DNA of 64,000 nucleotides, from assembly GCF_002261345.1 (NCBI RefSeq), contig NZ_NEVT01000003.1, positions 62,001 through 126,000 on the forward strand, given 5' to 3'. Shown one piece after another: positions 30,922 to 40,681 of this stretch. Within the stretch, counting starts at the first letter, position 1. Each line of letters opens with the position of its first letter. The DNA is from Bordetella genomosp. 2. GTDB taxonomy: Bacteria; Pseudomonadota; Gammaproteobacteria; Burkholderiales; Burkholderiaceae_B. The notes beneath the pieces are model-generated. The model worked only from the letters and a program-made list of their open reading frames with translations, was not told the DNA's origin and did not search any database. Both the position numbers and the translations under genes were made by a program.

Positions 30922-30985
30922 CGCGCTGGGCGGCGGATGGCAGGGGGTGGATGCCGAACTGGCCGAGCGCACAAGCGGCCAATAA
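30922..30985 (+). pseudogene. Duplicated 3' fragment of the outer-membrane efflux gene
   Basis: The final 21 codons plus stop of the outer-membrane factor gene are repeated here out of context, reading [18 protein letters not shown] at the end. No start or upstream coding accompanies it, so it is a passenger of the duplication. Confidence 0.9.
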
Positions 30986-31002
30986 AGGCTTAGTGCTTGC
31001 TT

Positions 31003-31035
31003 AGGTGTCAGACACCCCACGGGTGTCTGACACCT
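31003..31035. repeat. 33-bp palindrome (unit G, loop CAC)
   Basis: A copy of unit B inside the second direct repeat, identical in arms, loop and flanks. Confidence 0.95.
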
Positions 31036-31060
31036 TGTATCTTGTGCGCGAATTCTAAGG

Positions 31061-31093
31061 AGGTGTCAGACACCCCATGGGTGTCTGACACCT
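31061..31093. repeat. 33-bp palindrome (unit H, loop CAT)
   Basis: A copy of unit C inside the second direct repeat. Homology between the two repeats stops exactly at its right edge, which implies the hairpin end was a joint or cleavage point. Confidence 0.95.
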
Positions 31094-31189
31094 TTGTCGT
31101 GGTCGGCCGGTCTTGTGCAACCCGGGTGCCACCTCGCCGTGGCGGCCGCGCGGCCGCGAGCCCGCACAGCCGGCGAACGGCCGTCTCTG

Positions 31190-32155
31190 CTATGCGATGA
31201 TCCCGCGGATTCCCGCCACGCCATGCGCGCCGTGCTGGCGCGCTTCGGCCAGGGTGTCGGCGGATTGCCCGCCGAGCGCGAACACCGGCAGGCCGGCGTC
31301 CCGGTTGCCGGCGACGAAGCCCTGCCAGCCGATGCCCGGCGCGCCGGGATGCGAGGGGGTTGCCAGTACCGGCCCCAGCACCGCGAAGTCGGCGCCCAGC
31401 TCGCGCGCATGCGTCACCTGGGCGTTGTCGTGCGCCGAGACGCCCACCAGCGCGCCGGCCGGCAGTTCGGGCCGGACATGCAGCGCGGCGGCTTCGGCCC
31501 AGCGCAGGTGGACGCCGTCGGCCTGCCGCCACCAGGCGGCCGGGTGGATGCTGTTGACCAGCAGGCGCGCGCCGGCGGCGTGGCAGAGCCGCAGCACCGC
31601 CTGCATGGCGTCACGCAGCGAGGTTGCGCCCGGGCCGTCGGGCCAGTCCGGTTCGCGCAGCTGGACCAGCTTGAGGCCGCGCGCCAGGGCCCGTTCCAGG
31701 CGCTCCAGGAACGCCGGCAGGCCGGCGCGACCGCCGATCGACGAGATGCCGTAGGTATTGGGCAGCTGCAGCCAGCGCAGCGGCGGCAGGGTGGCGGGCA
31801 GCAAGTCGCCGACCGCGCCGGCGTGGGCCGGGTCCACCCATTCGAGCCGCTGGTTCTCGAGCCCGCGCGGCTCGCCGCGCCAGCCCGTGACGTGGCAGAA
31901 GGCCAGCCGCACGGTGGTGTGCGGATAGGCATGCACATACGTGACCCACGGCACGGCTTGCGTGATCTCGATGCCGATTTCTTCGCGCAGCTCGCGCGCC
32001 AGCGCCTGCAGCACCGTTTCGCCCGGCTCGAGCTTGCCGCCGGGCAGTTCCCACCAGCCGGCCCAGGGCTTGTCGGCGGGGCGCTGTCCCAGCAGCAACT
32101 GGCCGTCGGCGCGCAGGATCAGGCCGGCGGCGACGTCGATGATGCGCTCAGACAT
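31190..32155 (-). CDS. Nudix (MutT-like) hydrolase fused to a ThiE-like domain
   Basis: A 321-residue two-domain protein. Residues 1-130 are a MutT-type Nudix domain with the box GGKLEPGETVLQALARELRE followed by EIGI. The C-terminal part (about 140-321) is a TIM-barrel relative of thiamine-phosphate synthase: LVQLREPDW, then GVHLRWAEAA, VGVSAHDNAQV and VFALGGQSADTL. The fusion is known from betaproteobacteria, where it is annotated as a MutT homologue that may clear oxidised or damaged nucleotides. The role of the ThiE-like half is not established. It overlaps the upstream ATPase gene by eight bases. Confidence 0.9.
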   Translation of the reverse strand: MSERIIDVAAGLILRADGQLLLGQRPADKPWAGWWELPGGKLEPGETVLQALARELREEIGIEITQAVPWVTYVHAYPHTTVRLAFCHVTGWRGEPRGLENQRLEWVDPAHAGAVGDLLPATLPPLRWLQLPNTYGISSIGGRAGLPAFLERLERALARGLKLVQLREPDWPDGPGATSLRDAMQAVLRLCHAAGARLLVNSIHPAAWWRQADGVHLRWAEAAALHVRPELPAGALVGVSAHDNAQVTHARELGADFAVLGPVLATPSHPGAPGIGWQGFVAGNRDAGLPVFALGGQSADTLAEARQHGAHGVAGIRGIIA

Positions 32156-33017
32156 GGCGCGCGGCCCAGTCGCGGGCGAACTGGTAGGCGACCCGGCCCG
32201 AACGCGAGCCGCGTTCGAGCGCCCATTGCAGCGCCTCGGTGCGGCTGGCCTCGATCTGTTCGGCCGGACAGCCCAGTTCGCGCAGCCAGTGGTGGACGAT
32301 GTCGAGGTAGTCGTCCTGCTTGAAGGGGTGGAACGACAGCCACAGCCCGAAGCGTTCCGACAGCGAGATTTTTTCTTCCACCGTTTCGCCGGGGTGGATC
32401 TCGCCGTCGGGCTGGTGCCTGGCCTGCAGGTTCTCGCTCATGTATTCCGGCATCAGGTGGCGCCGGTTCGAGGTGGCGTAGATGAGCACGTTGTCGCCCG
32501 CGGCCGATACCGAGCCGTCCAGCACCGACTTGAGCGCCTTGTAGCCGGCCTCGCCTTCCTCGAACGAGAGGTCGTCGCAGAATACGATGTAGCGCTCGGG
32601 GCGGGCCGCGACCAGTTCGACGATGTCGGGCAGGTCGCCCAGGTCGGATTTGTCGACCTCGATCAGGCGCAGTCCCTGGTCGCCATAGGCGGCCAGCATG
32701 GCCTTGACCAGCGAGCTCTTGCCGGTGCCGCGCGCGCCCGTCATGAGCACGTTGTTGGCGGGTTTCTTCTGCAGGAACTGGCGCGTATTGCGGTCGATGA
32801 TGCCCTTCTGGCGCTCGATATGCTGCAAGTCGGCCAGGTCGATGCGGGCCACATGGCGCACCGCGTCGAGCCAGCCGCGCGCGCCGCCGCGCTTGCGCCA
32901 GCGGTAGGCGTGCGCGGACCAGTCGATCTCGGGCGGAGCGGCCGGCAGCCAGGCTTCCAGTTGGGCCAGCACGCGCTCGGCGCGCTCGATCAGGACGGAA
33001 AAGTCGGAAGAAGTCAC
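32148..33017 (-). CDS. DUF815 family ATP-binding protein
   Basis: A 289-residue AAA-type ATPase. Walker A is MTGARGTGKSSLVKA near residue 90, Walker B is YIVFCDDLSFEEG near residue 145, and a sensor-like YATSNRRHLMPEYM follows. The start chosen is the GTG at 33017; the frame is open far upstream but not homologous there. It overlaps the Nudix gene downstream and lies 23 bp after argJ. Function unknown. Confidence 0.88.
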   Translation of the reverse strand: MTSSDFSVLIERAERVLAQLEAWLPAAPPEIDWSAHAYRWRKRGGARGWLDAVRHVARIDLADLQHIERQKGIIDRNTRQFLQKKPANNVLMTGARGTGKSSLVKAMLAAYGDQGLRLIEVDKSDLGDLPDIVELVAARPERYIVFCDDLSFEEGEAGYKALKSVLDGSVSAAGDNVLIYATSNRRHLMPEYMSENLQARHQPDGEIHPGETVEEKISLSERFGLWLSFHPFKQDDYLDIVHHWLRELGCPAEQIEASRTEALQWALERGSRSGRVAYQFARDWAARHV

Positions 33018-33040
33018 TGCGGTTGTCCGGGGCCGTGGGT

Positions 33041-34267
33041 TCAGGAACGGTAGTCGGCGTTGATGCTGACGTATTCGTGCGAGAAGTCGCAGGTATAGAC
33101 CGTGTCGGCGGCGCGGCCGCGCGCCAGCGCGATGCGCACGCCGATCTCGGCCTGCTTCATGACGCGCTGGCCGTCGGCTTCCTGGTAGTCGGGGTTGCGG
33201 CCGCCGTCGCGCGCCACCAGCACGTCGTCCAGCCACAGGCGCAGCTTGGAGACATCCAGGTCGTCGATGCCGGCATAGCCGATGGCGGCCAGGATACGGC
33301 CCAGGTTGGGGTCGGACGCGAAGAACGCCGTCTTGACCAGCGGCGAATGCGCCACCGAGTAGGCCACCTTGAGGGCTTCCTCGGTGGTCATGGCTTCTTC
33401 GACGCGGATGGTGATGAATTTGGTGGCGCCTTCGGCGTCGCGCACGATTTTCTGGGCCAGGTCCAGCGCGGCGGCCGCCAGCGCGTCGCGCACGGCGGCA
33501 TAGTGCGGGTCGGCTTCCGAGGCGATGTCGATGCCCGACTGGCCGGTGGCGGCGATGATGAACGAGTCGTTGGTCGAGGTGTCGCCGTCGACCGTGATGC
33601 GGTTGAACGAGCGGTTGGCGATTTCCAGCGCCAGCTTGCGCAGCACCGGCTGGGCGATGCCGGCATCGGTGGCCAGGAAGCTCAGCATGGTGGCCATGTT
33701 GGGCCGGATCATGCCGGCGCCCTTGCTGATGCCGGTGAAGGTGACCGTCTTGCCGCCGATCTGCGCGCGCTGCGAATGGATCTTGGGCAGCGTGTCGGTG
33801 GTCATGATGCCGTGCGCGGCGTTGAACCACTGGTCGGGGCCCAGGTTGGCCAGCGCGGCGGGCAGGGCGGCGGTCAGGCGGTCCAGCGGCAGCGGTTCGA
33901 GGATGACGCCGGTGGAGAAGGGCAGGATCTGCTGGGCCGGCACGCCCATCAGCTGGCCCAGGGCGACGCAGGTGTCCTGCGCCTTCTGCAGGCCCTCGGC
34001 GCCGGTGCCGGCATTGGCGTTGCCGGTGTTGATGACCAGGGCGCGGATGGGGCCGCCGGCCGCCAAGTGGGCCTCGCAGACTTGCACCGGGGCGGCGCGA
34101 AAGCGGTTGCGGGTGAATACGCCCGCCACGTTGGTGCCCTGCGCCAGGCGGAAAACGGTCAGATCGCGTCGGTTGGCCTTGCGGATGCCGGCTTCGGTAA
34201 CACCGATTTCAACGCCGGCAACGGGGAAAATATCGGACTCGGAGGGGATCTGCAGGTTAACGGCCAT
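33041..34267 (-). CDS. argJ: Bifunctional ornithine acetyltransferase / N-acetylglutamate synthase
   Basis: A 408-residue arginine biosynthesis enzyme that recycles the acetyl group from N-acetylornithine to glutamate. The autocleavage region reads [17 protein letters not shown], with the nucleophilic Thr in ATML at about residue 191, dividing the alpha and beta chains. [12 protein letters not shown] and [10 protein letters not shown] are further signatures. Its length is normal. It appears to lead a small operon with the DUF815 and Nudix genes. Confidence 0.96.
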   Translation of the reverse strand: MAVNLQIPSESDIFPVAGVEIGVTEAGIRKANRRDLTVFRLAQGTNVAGVFTRNRFRAAPVQVCEAHLAAGGPIRALVINTGNANAGTGAEGLQKAQDTCVALGQLMGVPAQQILPFSTGVILEPLPLDRLTAALPAALANLGPDQWFNAAHGIMTTDTLPKIHSQRAQIGGKTVTFTGISKGAGMIRPNMATMLSFLATDAGIAQPVLRKLALEIANRSFNRITVDGDTSTNDSFIIAATGQSGIDIASEADPHYAAVRDALAAAALDLAQKIVRDAEGATKFITIRVEEAMTTEEALKVAYSVAHSPLVKTAFFASDPNLGRILAAIGYAGIDDLDVSKLRLWLDDVLVARDGGRNPDYQEADGQRVMKQAEIGVRIALARGRAADTVYTCDFSHEYVSINADYRS

Positions 34268-34465
34268 GACGTGGTCTCTGGGGCTTTGGGAGGGAATGCC
34301 GCCGTTCGGGCGGGGTGAAACCTCCTATTATCCCACTGCCGGAACGGGGCATCGCCGGGCGGCGCGGGGCTCCAGTTTCCGCGGGGCGGGGCATTCCCCC
34401 TGGGCGGCGGCGCGGCGCCTTCACGAGCGCGCGGCGGGCAGGGCCGGCCGGGGCCAGCCGCCGGC

Positions 34466-34966
34466 TCAGCGCGGCCCGTAGCCGCGCGCGGCCACCACCT
34501 GCAGCTTGAGTTCGCCCAGCGCCTGGTACAGCGCGTCGCGGCTGGCCTCGGGCAGGTCGTTGAACATGCCCTTGACCCAGCTTTCGTGGGCGCGCGCCAT
34601 GCGCGCGAAGACGCGGCGGCCCTGCGGGGTGAGCTTGAGCACCGAGCTGCGCCGGTCGGTTTCCATCTTGGTGCGCATCACCAGGCCTTCTTTCTCGAGC
34701 TGGTCGGTAATGCCGGTGATGTTGCCGTTGGTGACCATCATGCGGCGCGACAGTTCGCCCATTTTCATGCCCTTGGGCGCGCGCTGCAGTTGCGCCATCA
34801 GGTCGAAGCGCGGCAGCGTGGTGTCGAACTCGGTGCGCAGGCGGCCGCGGATCTCGGTTTCGATCAGGTTGCAGCAGGTCAGCATGCGCAGCCACAGACG
34901 CAAGGCATGGTGATCGTCGGGCGCGGCGCGCGTTTCCAGGTCGGGGGCGTCGGTCATGGTGAGCAT
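34466..34966 (-). CDS. MarR-family transcriptional regulator
   Basis: A 166-residue winged-helix regulator. The helix-turn-helix is GELSRRMMVTNGNITGITDQLEKEG, and the wing is MRTKMETDRRSSVLKLTPQGR. Its ATG at 34966 overlaps the stop of the hydrolase gene upstream (TGATG); an ATG at 34957 is an alternative. It follows the arylformamidase-like gene and faces the anthranilate transporter and catabolic genes. MarR proteins of such clusters usually respond to aryl-CoA or the free acid. An 18-bp palindrome at 35886 and 41069 is a candidate operator. Confidence 0.9.
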   Translation of the reverse strand: MLTMTDAPDLETRAAPDDHHALRLWLRMLTCCNLIETEIRGRLRTEFDTTLPRFDLMAQLQRAPKGMKMGELSRRMMVTNGNITGITDQLEKEGLVMRTKMETDRRSSVLKLTPQGRRVFARMARAHESWVKGMFNDLPEASRDALYQALGELKLQVVAARGYGPR

Positions 34967-35838
34967 CAGTCGGCCGCCAGGCCCATCTGCGCGAAGATGG
35001 CGCGGGTCAGGGGGCTGGCGGGGTCGTTCAGCGTGAGCACGATGTCGTAGTGGTTGGTGTCCGGCATGGGCACATAGCGGGCGGGCAGGCTGCGCGCGCG
35101 CCAGGCTTGCAGGTAGTCGTCGGTCTGGCGCTTGAATTCGTCGGTCTCGGTGGCGCCGTAGCTGGCCAGCAGCGGGCAGGCCGCGCCGGGCGGCAGCAGG
35201 GCGGGGCTGTTGCGCTCGGCGTCGGCCGGGCTCATGCGCATCCATTCGTTGACGTGCGTGTGCACCAGCGGACGCAGGTCGAACAGGCCCGACAGCGGCG
35301 CCGCGCCGGCCACCACGTCGGCGGGCACGCCGTACCGGGCATGCCAGCCGCCCGCCAGCAGCATGCCCACCAGGTGGCCGCCGGCCGAACTGCCGCATAC
35401 ATGAATGCACCGCGGATCGCCGCCATGGCGGGCGATGTGGCGGTAGACCCACGCCAGCGCGCGGCGGTTCTGGTCGACGATGCGGTCCAGCGTCACGGCC
35501 GGAGCCAGCGAATAGTTCACCGTGACCACCACGGCGCCGGCCCGCGTGAAGGCGGGCGCCATGTTGCAGGAATCGTCTTTCGACAGCAGCCGCCAGTAGC
35601 CGCCATGGATGAACACGAACACCGGCGCGCCCGCGCGCGGCGCGGCGGGGAAGATGTCGAGCAGCTCGTCGGGATGGTCGCCGTAGGCGACGTCGGCCAC
35701 GCAGGGCAGCGTCTCGCGCGCGGCCCGGCTTTGCGCCGTGTATTGCGCCAGGATGGGCTGGATATCCGGCACGGTGGCGCGCGCGTTGTACTGCACGTCG
35801 AGCGCGGCGCGATCGTATTGGCGATAGAGGGCGGGCAT
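34966..35838 (-). CDS. Alpha/beta hydrolase, arylformamidase-like
   Basis: A 290-residue serine hydrolase of the HGGYW type. The oxyanion motif is VFIHGGYWRLLSKDD near residue 78, the nucleophile elbow is VCGSSAGGHLVG near residue 147, and the catalytic His lies in PDTNHYDIV near residue 265. The pattern resembles kynurenine formamidase (AFMID-type) and related arylformamidases. Because it is encoded beside an anthranilate pathway, release of anthranilate from an N-formyl or acyl derivative is an attractive guess. It is divergent from the ABC transporter gene and cotranscribed with the MarR gene. Confidence 0.85.
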   Translation of the reverse strand: MPALYRQYDRAALDVQYNARATVPDIQPILAQYTAQSRAARETLPCVADVAYGDHPDELLDIFPAAPRAGAPVFVFIHGGYWRLLSKDDSCNMAPAFTRAGAVVVTVNYSLAPAVTLDRIVDQNRRALAWVYRHIARHGGDPRCIHVCGSSAGGHLVGMLLAGGWHARYGVPADVVAGAAPLSGLFDLRPLVHTHVNEWMRMSPADAERNSPALLPPGAACPLLASYGATETDEFKRQTDDYLQAWRARSLPARYVPMPDTNHYDIVLTLNDPASPLTRAIFAQMGLAAD

Positions 35839-35885
35839 GGCGTGGGCGGCAACCTTGGTAAAAACCCTAGGCTTGTCTTGCCGAA

Positions 35886-35903
35886 TACTTTAAACCTAAA
35901 CTA
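35886..35903. promoter_or_regulatory. 18-bp palindrome, candidate MarR operator (site 1)
   Basis: TACTTTAAACCTAAACTA is a dyad with half-sites TACTTTAA and CTAAACTA (six of eight positions complementary) around AC. It lies in the divergent region between the hydrolase/MarR operon and the Liv transporter genes. The right half plus its preceding C recurs exactly at 41078-41086. Its role is inferred. Confidence 0.5.
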
Positions 35904-36019
35904 TGCGGCACGCCAGCCCTTGCCGCGTCGTCCGGGCGATGCCGGGCTGGCGACAGAAGCATCCGCAATCGAACTATTCCATAAAAACGTCCGCTGCGCG
36001 TCGCGCAAGGAGCTTCAAG

Positions 36020-37183
36020 ATGCGTTTCCTGACTACCCTGGTGGCCGCCGCCGCGCTGGTGCCCGCGCTGTCGGTGGCCGATTCCATCAAGGTCGGCATC
36101 GCCAATGATATCTCGGGGCCGTTCTCGGCGCTCGGCGCCGAGGCGCGCGATGGCTTCAACCTGGCGATCAAGCAGCTGGGCGGCAAGCTGGGCGGCCAGC
36201 CCGCCGAGTTCCTGCAGACCGACATGGGCGGCAACCCCGACCAGGCGCGCCAGCTCGTGACCCGCTACATCCAGCGCGACGACATCGATTTCTTCACCGG
36301 GCCGATCGGCTCGAACGTGGCGCTGGCCGTGGGGCCGGCGCTGTTCGCGGCCAAGGTGCCATACCTTTCCAACAACCCTGGCCCCAGCCAGTACGCGGGC
36401 GCGCGCTGCAATCCGTACTGGTTCGGAACTTCCTACCAGAACGACGCCTTCCACGAGGCTGCCGGCAAGGTCGCGGCCGACCGCGGCTTCAAGAAGGTAT
36501 TGATCATGGCGCCCGACTACCCGGCGGGCAAGGACGCGCTCACCGGCTTCAAGCGCGGCTACCAGGCCGAGGTGGCCGAAGAGGTCTACACCAAGCTCGG
36601 CCAGCTCGACTACGCCGCCGAGCTGGCGCAGATCCGCGCCGCCAAGCCGGACGCGGTGTTCATCTTCCTGCCGGGCGGGATGGGCATCAATTTCATCAAG
36701 CAGTTCGTGTCCACCGGCCTGTCGCAGAGCATCAAGCTGATCGGGCCGGGCTTTTCGGCCGACGAGGACGTGATCCAGGCGGTGGGCGAGCCCATGCTGG
36801 GCATGTACAACACCGCGCAATGGGCCCACGACCTGGATGTGCCGCAGAACAAGGAATTCGTGGCGGCGTTCCGCAAGGAGTATGGCGGCCGCTATCCGTC
36901 CGTGTACGCGGCCCAGGCCTATGACGTGATCATGGCCATGGACGCCGCCGTCAAGCAGGCCGGCGGCAAGGCGTCGGACCGCGAAGCCATCGTGCAGGCG
37001 CTGGCCAAGGCCGACTTCCCCTCGGTGCGGGGCAAGTTCACCTACGGCAAGAACCACTATCCCATCCAGGCCTACTACCTGCGCGTCATCGAGAAAGACG
37101 GCGAAGGCCGCATCACCAACAAGCTGGTCGGCAAGGTGTTCGACCAGTACCAGGACGTGTACGTGGGCGAGTGCAAGCTGTAG
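36020..37183 (+). CDS. ABC transporter periplasmic binding protein (branched-chain amino acid/aromatic acid type)
   Basis: A LivK/HAAT-family binding protein of 387 residues with a signal peptide ending at VADS (about residue 22). The mature protein starts IKVGIANDISGPFSALGAEA and includes KQLGGKLGG and TDMGGNPDQAR. The start ATG at 36020 has AAGGAG seven bases upstream. It is the first gene of a complete Liv-type importer (36020-40621) that precedes the anthranilate genes, so 2-aminobenzoate or a related aromatic acid is the likely ligand. Confidence 0.92.
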   Translation: MRFLTTLVAAAALVPALSVADSIKVGIANDISGPFSALGAEARDGFNLAIKQLGGKLGGQPAEFLQTDMGGNPDQARQLVTRYIQRDDIDFFTGPIGSNVALAVGPALFAAKVPYLSNNPGPSQYAGARCNPYWFGTSYQNDAFHEAAGKVAADRGFKKVLIMAPDYPAGKDALTGFKRGYQAEVAEEVYTKLGQLDYAAELAQIRAAKPDAVFIFLPGGMGINFIKQFVSTGLSQSIKLIGPGFSADEDVIQAVGEPMLGMYNTAQWAHDLDVPQNKEFVAAFRKEYGGRYPSVYAAQAYDVIMAMDAAVKQAGGKASDREAIVQALAKADFPSVRGKFTYGKNHYPIQAYYLRVIEKDGEGRITNKLVGKVFDQYQDVYVGECKL

Positions 37184-37242
37184 CCGCAAGACGCGCGCGG
37201 GGCGCCGGCGCGGCGCACCCGCGCCACAGGGGATGAGGTTTC

Positions 37243-38157
37243 ATGACGCTGGTCGTCGAACAACTGCTGAATGGGCTGCAATTCGGGCTGATGCTGTTCC
37301 TGATCGCCGCCGGGCTGACCCTCGTGTTCGGCATCATGGACATCATGAACCTGGCGCACGGCTCGCTGTACATGGCCGGCGCCTATGTGGCGGCCGAGAC
37401 GATGCAGCGCACCGGCTCGTTCACTGCCGCGGTGCTGGCCGCCGCGCTGGCCACCGGCCTGGTCGGCGTGGCGCTGGAACTGGTGCTGGTGCGCCGCCTG
37501 GCGGTGCGCGACCATCTGGCCCAGGTGCTGGGCACCTATGCGGTCATCCTGATCGCGAATGACCTGGTCAAGATGATCTGGGGGCCCGCGCCGATGATGC
37601 TGAACATGCCGGCCGCGCTCTCCGGGCCGGTGCGGCTGCTGCCCGACCTGCTGTATCCCGCCTATCGCCTGATGATCATCGTGTGCGGCCTGGCCGCCGC
37701 CGCGGGGCTGTATTGGTTCGTCACGCGCACCCGCGCCGGCGTGCTGGTGCGCGCCGGCGCGTCCAACCGGCAGATGGCCACCTTGATGGGCGTGCGGGTG
37801 CCGTTGTTGTTCCTGGGCGTGTTCGCGCTGGGCGCCGTGCTGGCGGCGGTGGCCGGCGCGCTGCTGGGGCCGATCACCGCCGTGCAGATCGGCATGGGCG
37901 AGGAGATCCTGATCCTGGTGCTGGTGTGCATCGTCATCGGCGGCATCGGCTCGATCCGCGGCGCGTTCGTGGGCGCGCTGCTGGTCGGCATGGTCGACAC
38001 CGCGGGCCGGGCCTTCCTGCCCATGCTGCTGCGCGAAGTATTGCCGCCGGCCATGGCGTCGAGCCTGGCGGCCACGCTGGCGGCGATTTCGATTTATCTG
38101 CTCATGGCCGGCGTGCTGGTATTCCGGCCGGCCGGGCTGTTTCCGGCGCGCGGGTGA
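37243..38157 (+). CDS. Branched-chain-type ABC transporter permease (LivH family)
   Basis: A 304-residue inner-membrane permease with about eight helices. It starts MTLVVEQLLNGLQFGLMLFL and contains GLTLVFGIMDIMNLAHGSLYM, the conserved LivH segment, and the cytoplasmic EILILVLVCIVIGGIGSI coupling region. It forms the import channel with the LivM-like protein whose gene starts immediately after its stop. Confidence 0.93.
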   Translation: MTLVVEQLLNGLQFGLMLFLIAAGLTLVFGIMDIMNLAHGSLYMAGAYVAAETMQRTGSFTAAVLAAALATGLVGVALELVLVRRLAVRDHLAQVLGTYAVILIANDLVKMIWGPAPMMLNMPAALSGPVRLLPDLLYPAYRLMIIVCGLAAAAGLYWFVTRTRAGVLVRAGASNRQMATLMGVRVPLLFLGVFALGAVLAAVAGALLGPITAVQIGMGEEILILVLVCIVIGGIGSIRGAFVGALLVGMVDTAGRAFLPMLLREVLPPAMASSLAATLAAISIYLLMAGVLVFRPAGLFPARG

Positions 38158-39113
38158 ATGATGCGCAGATCGACATTCTGGTGCCTCGGCCTGCTGCTGG
38201 CATTGGCGCTGTTTCCTTATATTGCCGCGGCGCTCGGCCTGGACTTCTACGTCTCGCTGGTGCGCCGGGTGCTGATCTATGCGCTGGCCGCCACCAGCCT
38301 GAACCTGATCCTGGGCTATGGCGGCATGGTGGCGCTCGGCCACGCCGCATTTTTCGGCGCCGGCGCCTATGTGGTGGGCATCCTGGACGCCGCCGGCGTG
38401 CATGCGGCGCTGGTGGCCTGGCCCACGGCCGCGGCCTTGGTGGGCCTGCTGGCGCTGGTGATCGGCGCGGTGTCGCTGCGCACGCGCGGCGTGTATTTCA
38501 TCATGATCACCCTGGCGTTCGCGCAGATGGTGTACTACCTGTTCATCTCGCTGCGCCAGTATGGCGGCGAAGACGGCCTGAACCTGTCGGGCTATTCCCT
38601 GCTGCCCGGGCTGGACCTGGCCGACAGCCGCACGTTCTACTACCTGGTGCTGGCGCTGTTCGCCGTGCTGCTGTGGCTGTTCGGCCGCCTGGTGGATTCG
38701 CGCTTCGGCGCGGCGCTGCAAGGCATCCGCGAGAACGAGTCGCGCATGGAAGCGCTGGGCTACCCGGTGTACCGGCTCAAGCTGGCCGCCTTCGTCATCA
38801 GCGGCGCGGCCGCCGGCCTGGCCGGCGCGCTGCTGGCCAACCACAACCTGTTTATCTCGCCGAGCCTGATGCACTGGACGCAGTCGGCCAACCTGCTGGT
38901 CATGGTGCTGGTGGGCGGCATCGGCCTGCGCTACGGCGGCGTGGCGGGCGCCGTCGTGATGCTGGCGCTGGAAGAAACGCTGCGCATGTGGACGGAGTAC
39001 TGGCACCTGCCGCTGGGCGTGCTGCTGCTGTGCGTGGTGTTCGGCGCGCCGCGCGGTGTCGCCGGGCTGGTGGGGCCATGGTTCGCCGGGACGGCGGCGC
39101 GCGGAGGACGGCC

Positions 39114-39117
<4 letters not shown>
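38158..39117 (+). CDS. Branched-chain-type ABC transporter permease (LivM family)
   Basis: A 319-residue permease with the LivM pattern NLILGYGGMVALGHAAFFGAG near residue 45, then LRTRGVYFIMITLAFAQM, and GIRENESRMEALGY (the coupling helix) near residue 190. It starts right after the LivH stop (ATG at 38158, or the next ATG at 38161) and ends in an ATGA overlap with the ATPase gene. Confidence 0.93.
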
Positions 39118-39916
<799 letters not shown>

Positions 39917-39923
<7 letters not shown>

Positions 39924-40621
39924 ACATGCGGGCAGTGGAAAGCGGCTATGGCGCCAGCCAGGTGCTGTTCGGCGTCGATCTGGAAATCGGCGCCGGGCAG
40001 GTGGTGACCCTGCTGGGCCGCAACGGCATGGGCAAGAGCACCCTGCTGCGCACCCTGTTCGGCCAGTTGCCCCTGCGGGCCGGCAGCGTCCGCTTCGCCG
40101 GGCAGGACATCGGCGGCTGGGCGCCCGACCGGATTGCCCGCGCCGGCCTGGCCATCGTGCCCGAAGGCAGGCAGTGCTTTCCCAATCTGACCGTGCGCGA
40201 GCACCTGACCGCTTTCACCGCCAGGCGCAACCCGGACATCGCCGAGCCCTGGACGGCCGGGCGCGTATTCGAGCTGTTCCCGCGCTTGAAGGAGCGCGCC
40301 GGCAACATGGGCAACCAGCTATCCGGCGGGGAGCAGCAGATGCTGGCCATCGGCCGCGCGCTGGTGACCAACCCGCGCCTGCTGGTGCTGGACGAGGCCA
40401 CCGAAGGGCTGGCGCCGCTGGTGCGCGAGGAGATATGGGCCTGCCTGGCCACCTTGCGGGCGGCCGGCCAGACCATCCTGGTGATCGACAAGTACGTCGA
40501 GCGCTTGCTGGCCCTGGCCGACCGGCACGTCATCCTGGAGCGGGGCCGGGTCGTATGGAGCGGCGATTCCGCCGCGCTGGACGGCGACCGCGGCCTGTGG
40601 GAACGCTACCTCGGCGTATAG
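39917..40621 (+). CDS. ABC transporter ATP-binding protein (LivF family)
   Basis: A 234-residue ATPase. Walker A is LLGRNGMGKSTLLRTL near residue 33, the signature is QLSGGEQQMLAIGRAL, and Walker B is LLVLDEATEGLAP, a LivF hallmark. It overlaps the LivG gene by seven bases and completes the importer. Confidence 0.94.
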
Positions 40622-40681
40622 CGCGGCCCGCTGGGCCGGCACGCCGATTGCTGCCCCGCGGGCGGCCATCTGGAGCACATC

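Larger units (their letters stand above)
29946..31093. mobile_element. REP/RAYT locus: transposase gene framed by seven 33-bp palindromes
   Basis: Seven identical-arm palindromes (units B-H) surround a single HUH transposase gene. Two lie on its 3' side, three on its 5' side, and the last two are copies in the right-hand direct repeat. This is the layout known for REP-associated tyrosine transposases and their REPs. The unique interval between the two 172-bp repeats is 30037-30921 (885 bp). Recombination between the repeats would remove the RAYT gene and leave the efflux gene intact with two palindromes. That the unit moves or has moved is inferred. Confidence 0.8.
30922..31093. repeat. 172-bp direct repeat, copy 2
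   Basis: Matches 29865-30036 at 171 of 172 positions. It carries a non-functional fragment of the efflux gene 3' end with its stop codon (one silent change) and two palindromes (units G and H). Together with copy 1 it flanks the RAYT gene. It ends 96 bp before the stop of the Nudix gene; nothing else is seen in 31094-31189. Confidence 0.97.

Noticed and set aside
29865..31093. Attachment sites of an integrated island (attL/attR)
   Set aside because: There is no integrase or tRNA, the interval is under 1.1 kb, and the repeat contains a coding-gene end with palindromes. A REP-linked duplication fits better.
35903..36019. In-frame upstream extension of the Liv binding protein to 35903
   Set aside because: The ATG at 36020 has an AAGGAG site and begins a proper signal peptide, while the extension has no homology and would overlap the palindromic operator region.
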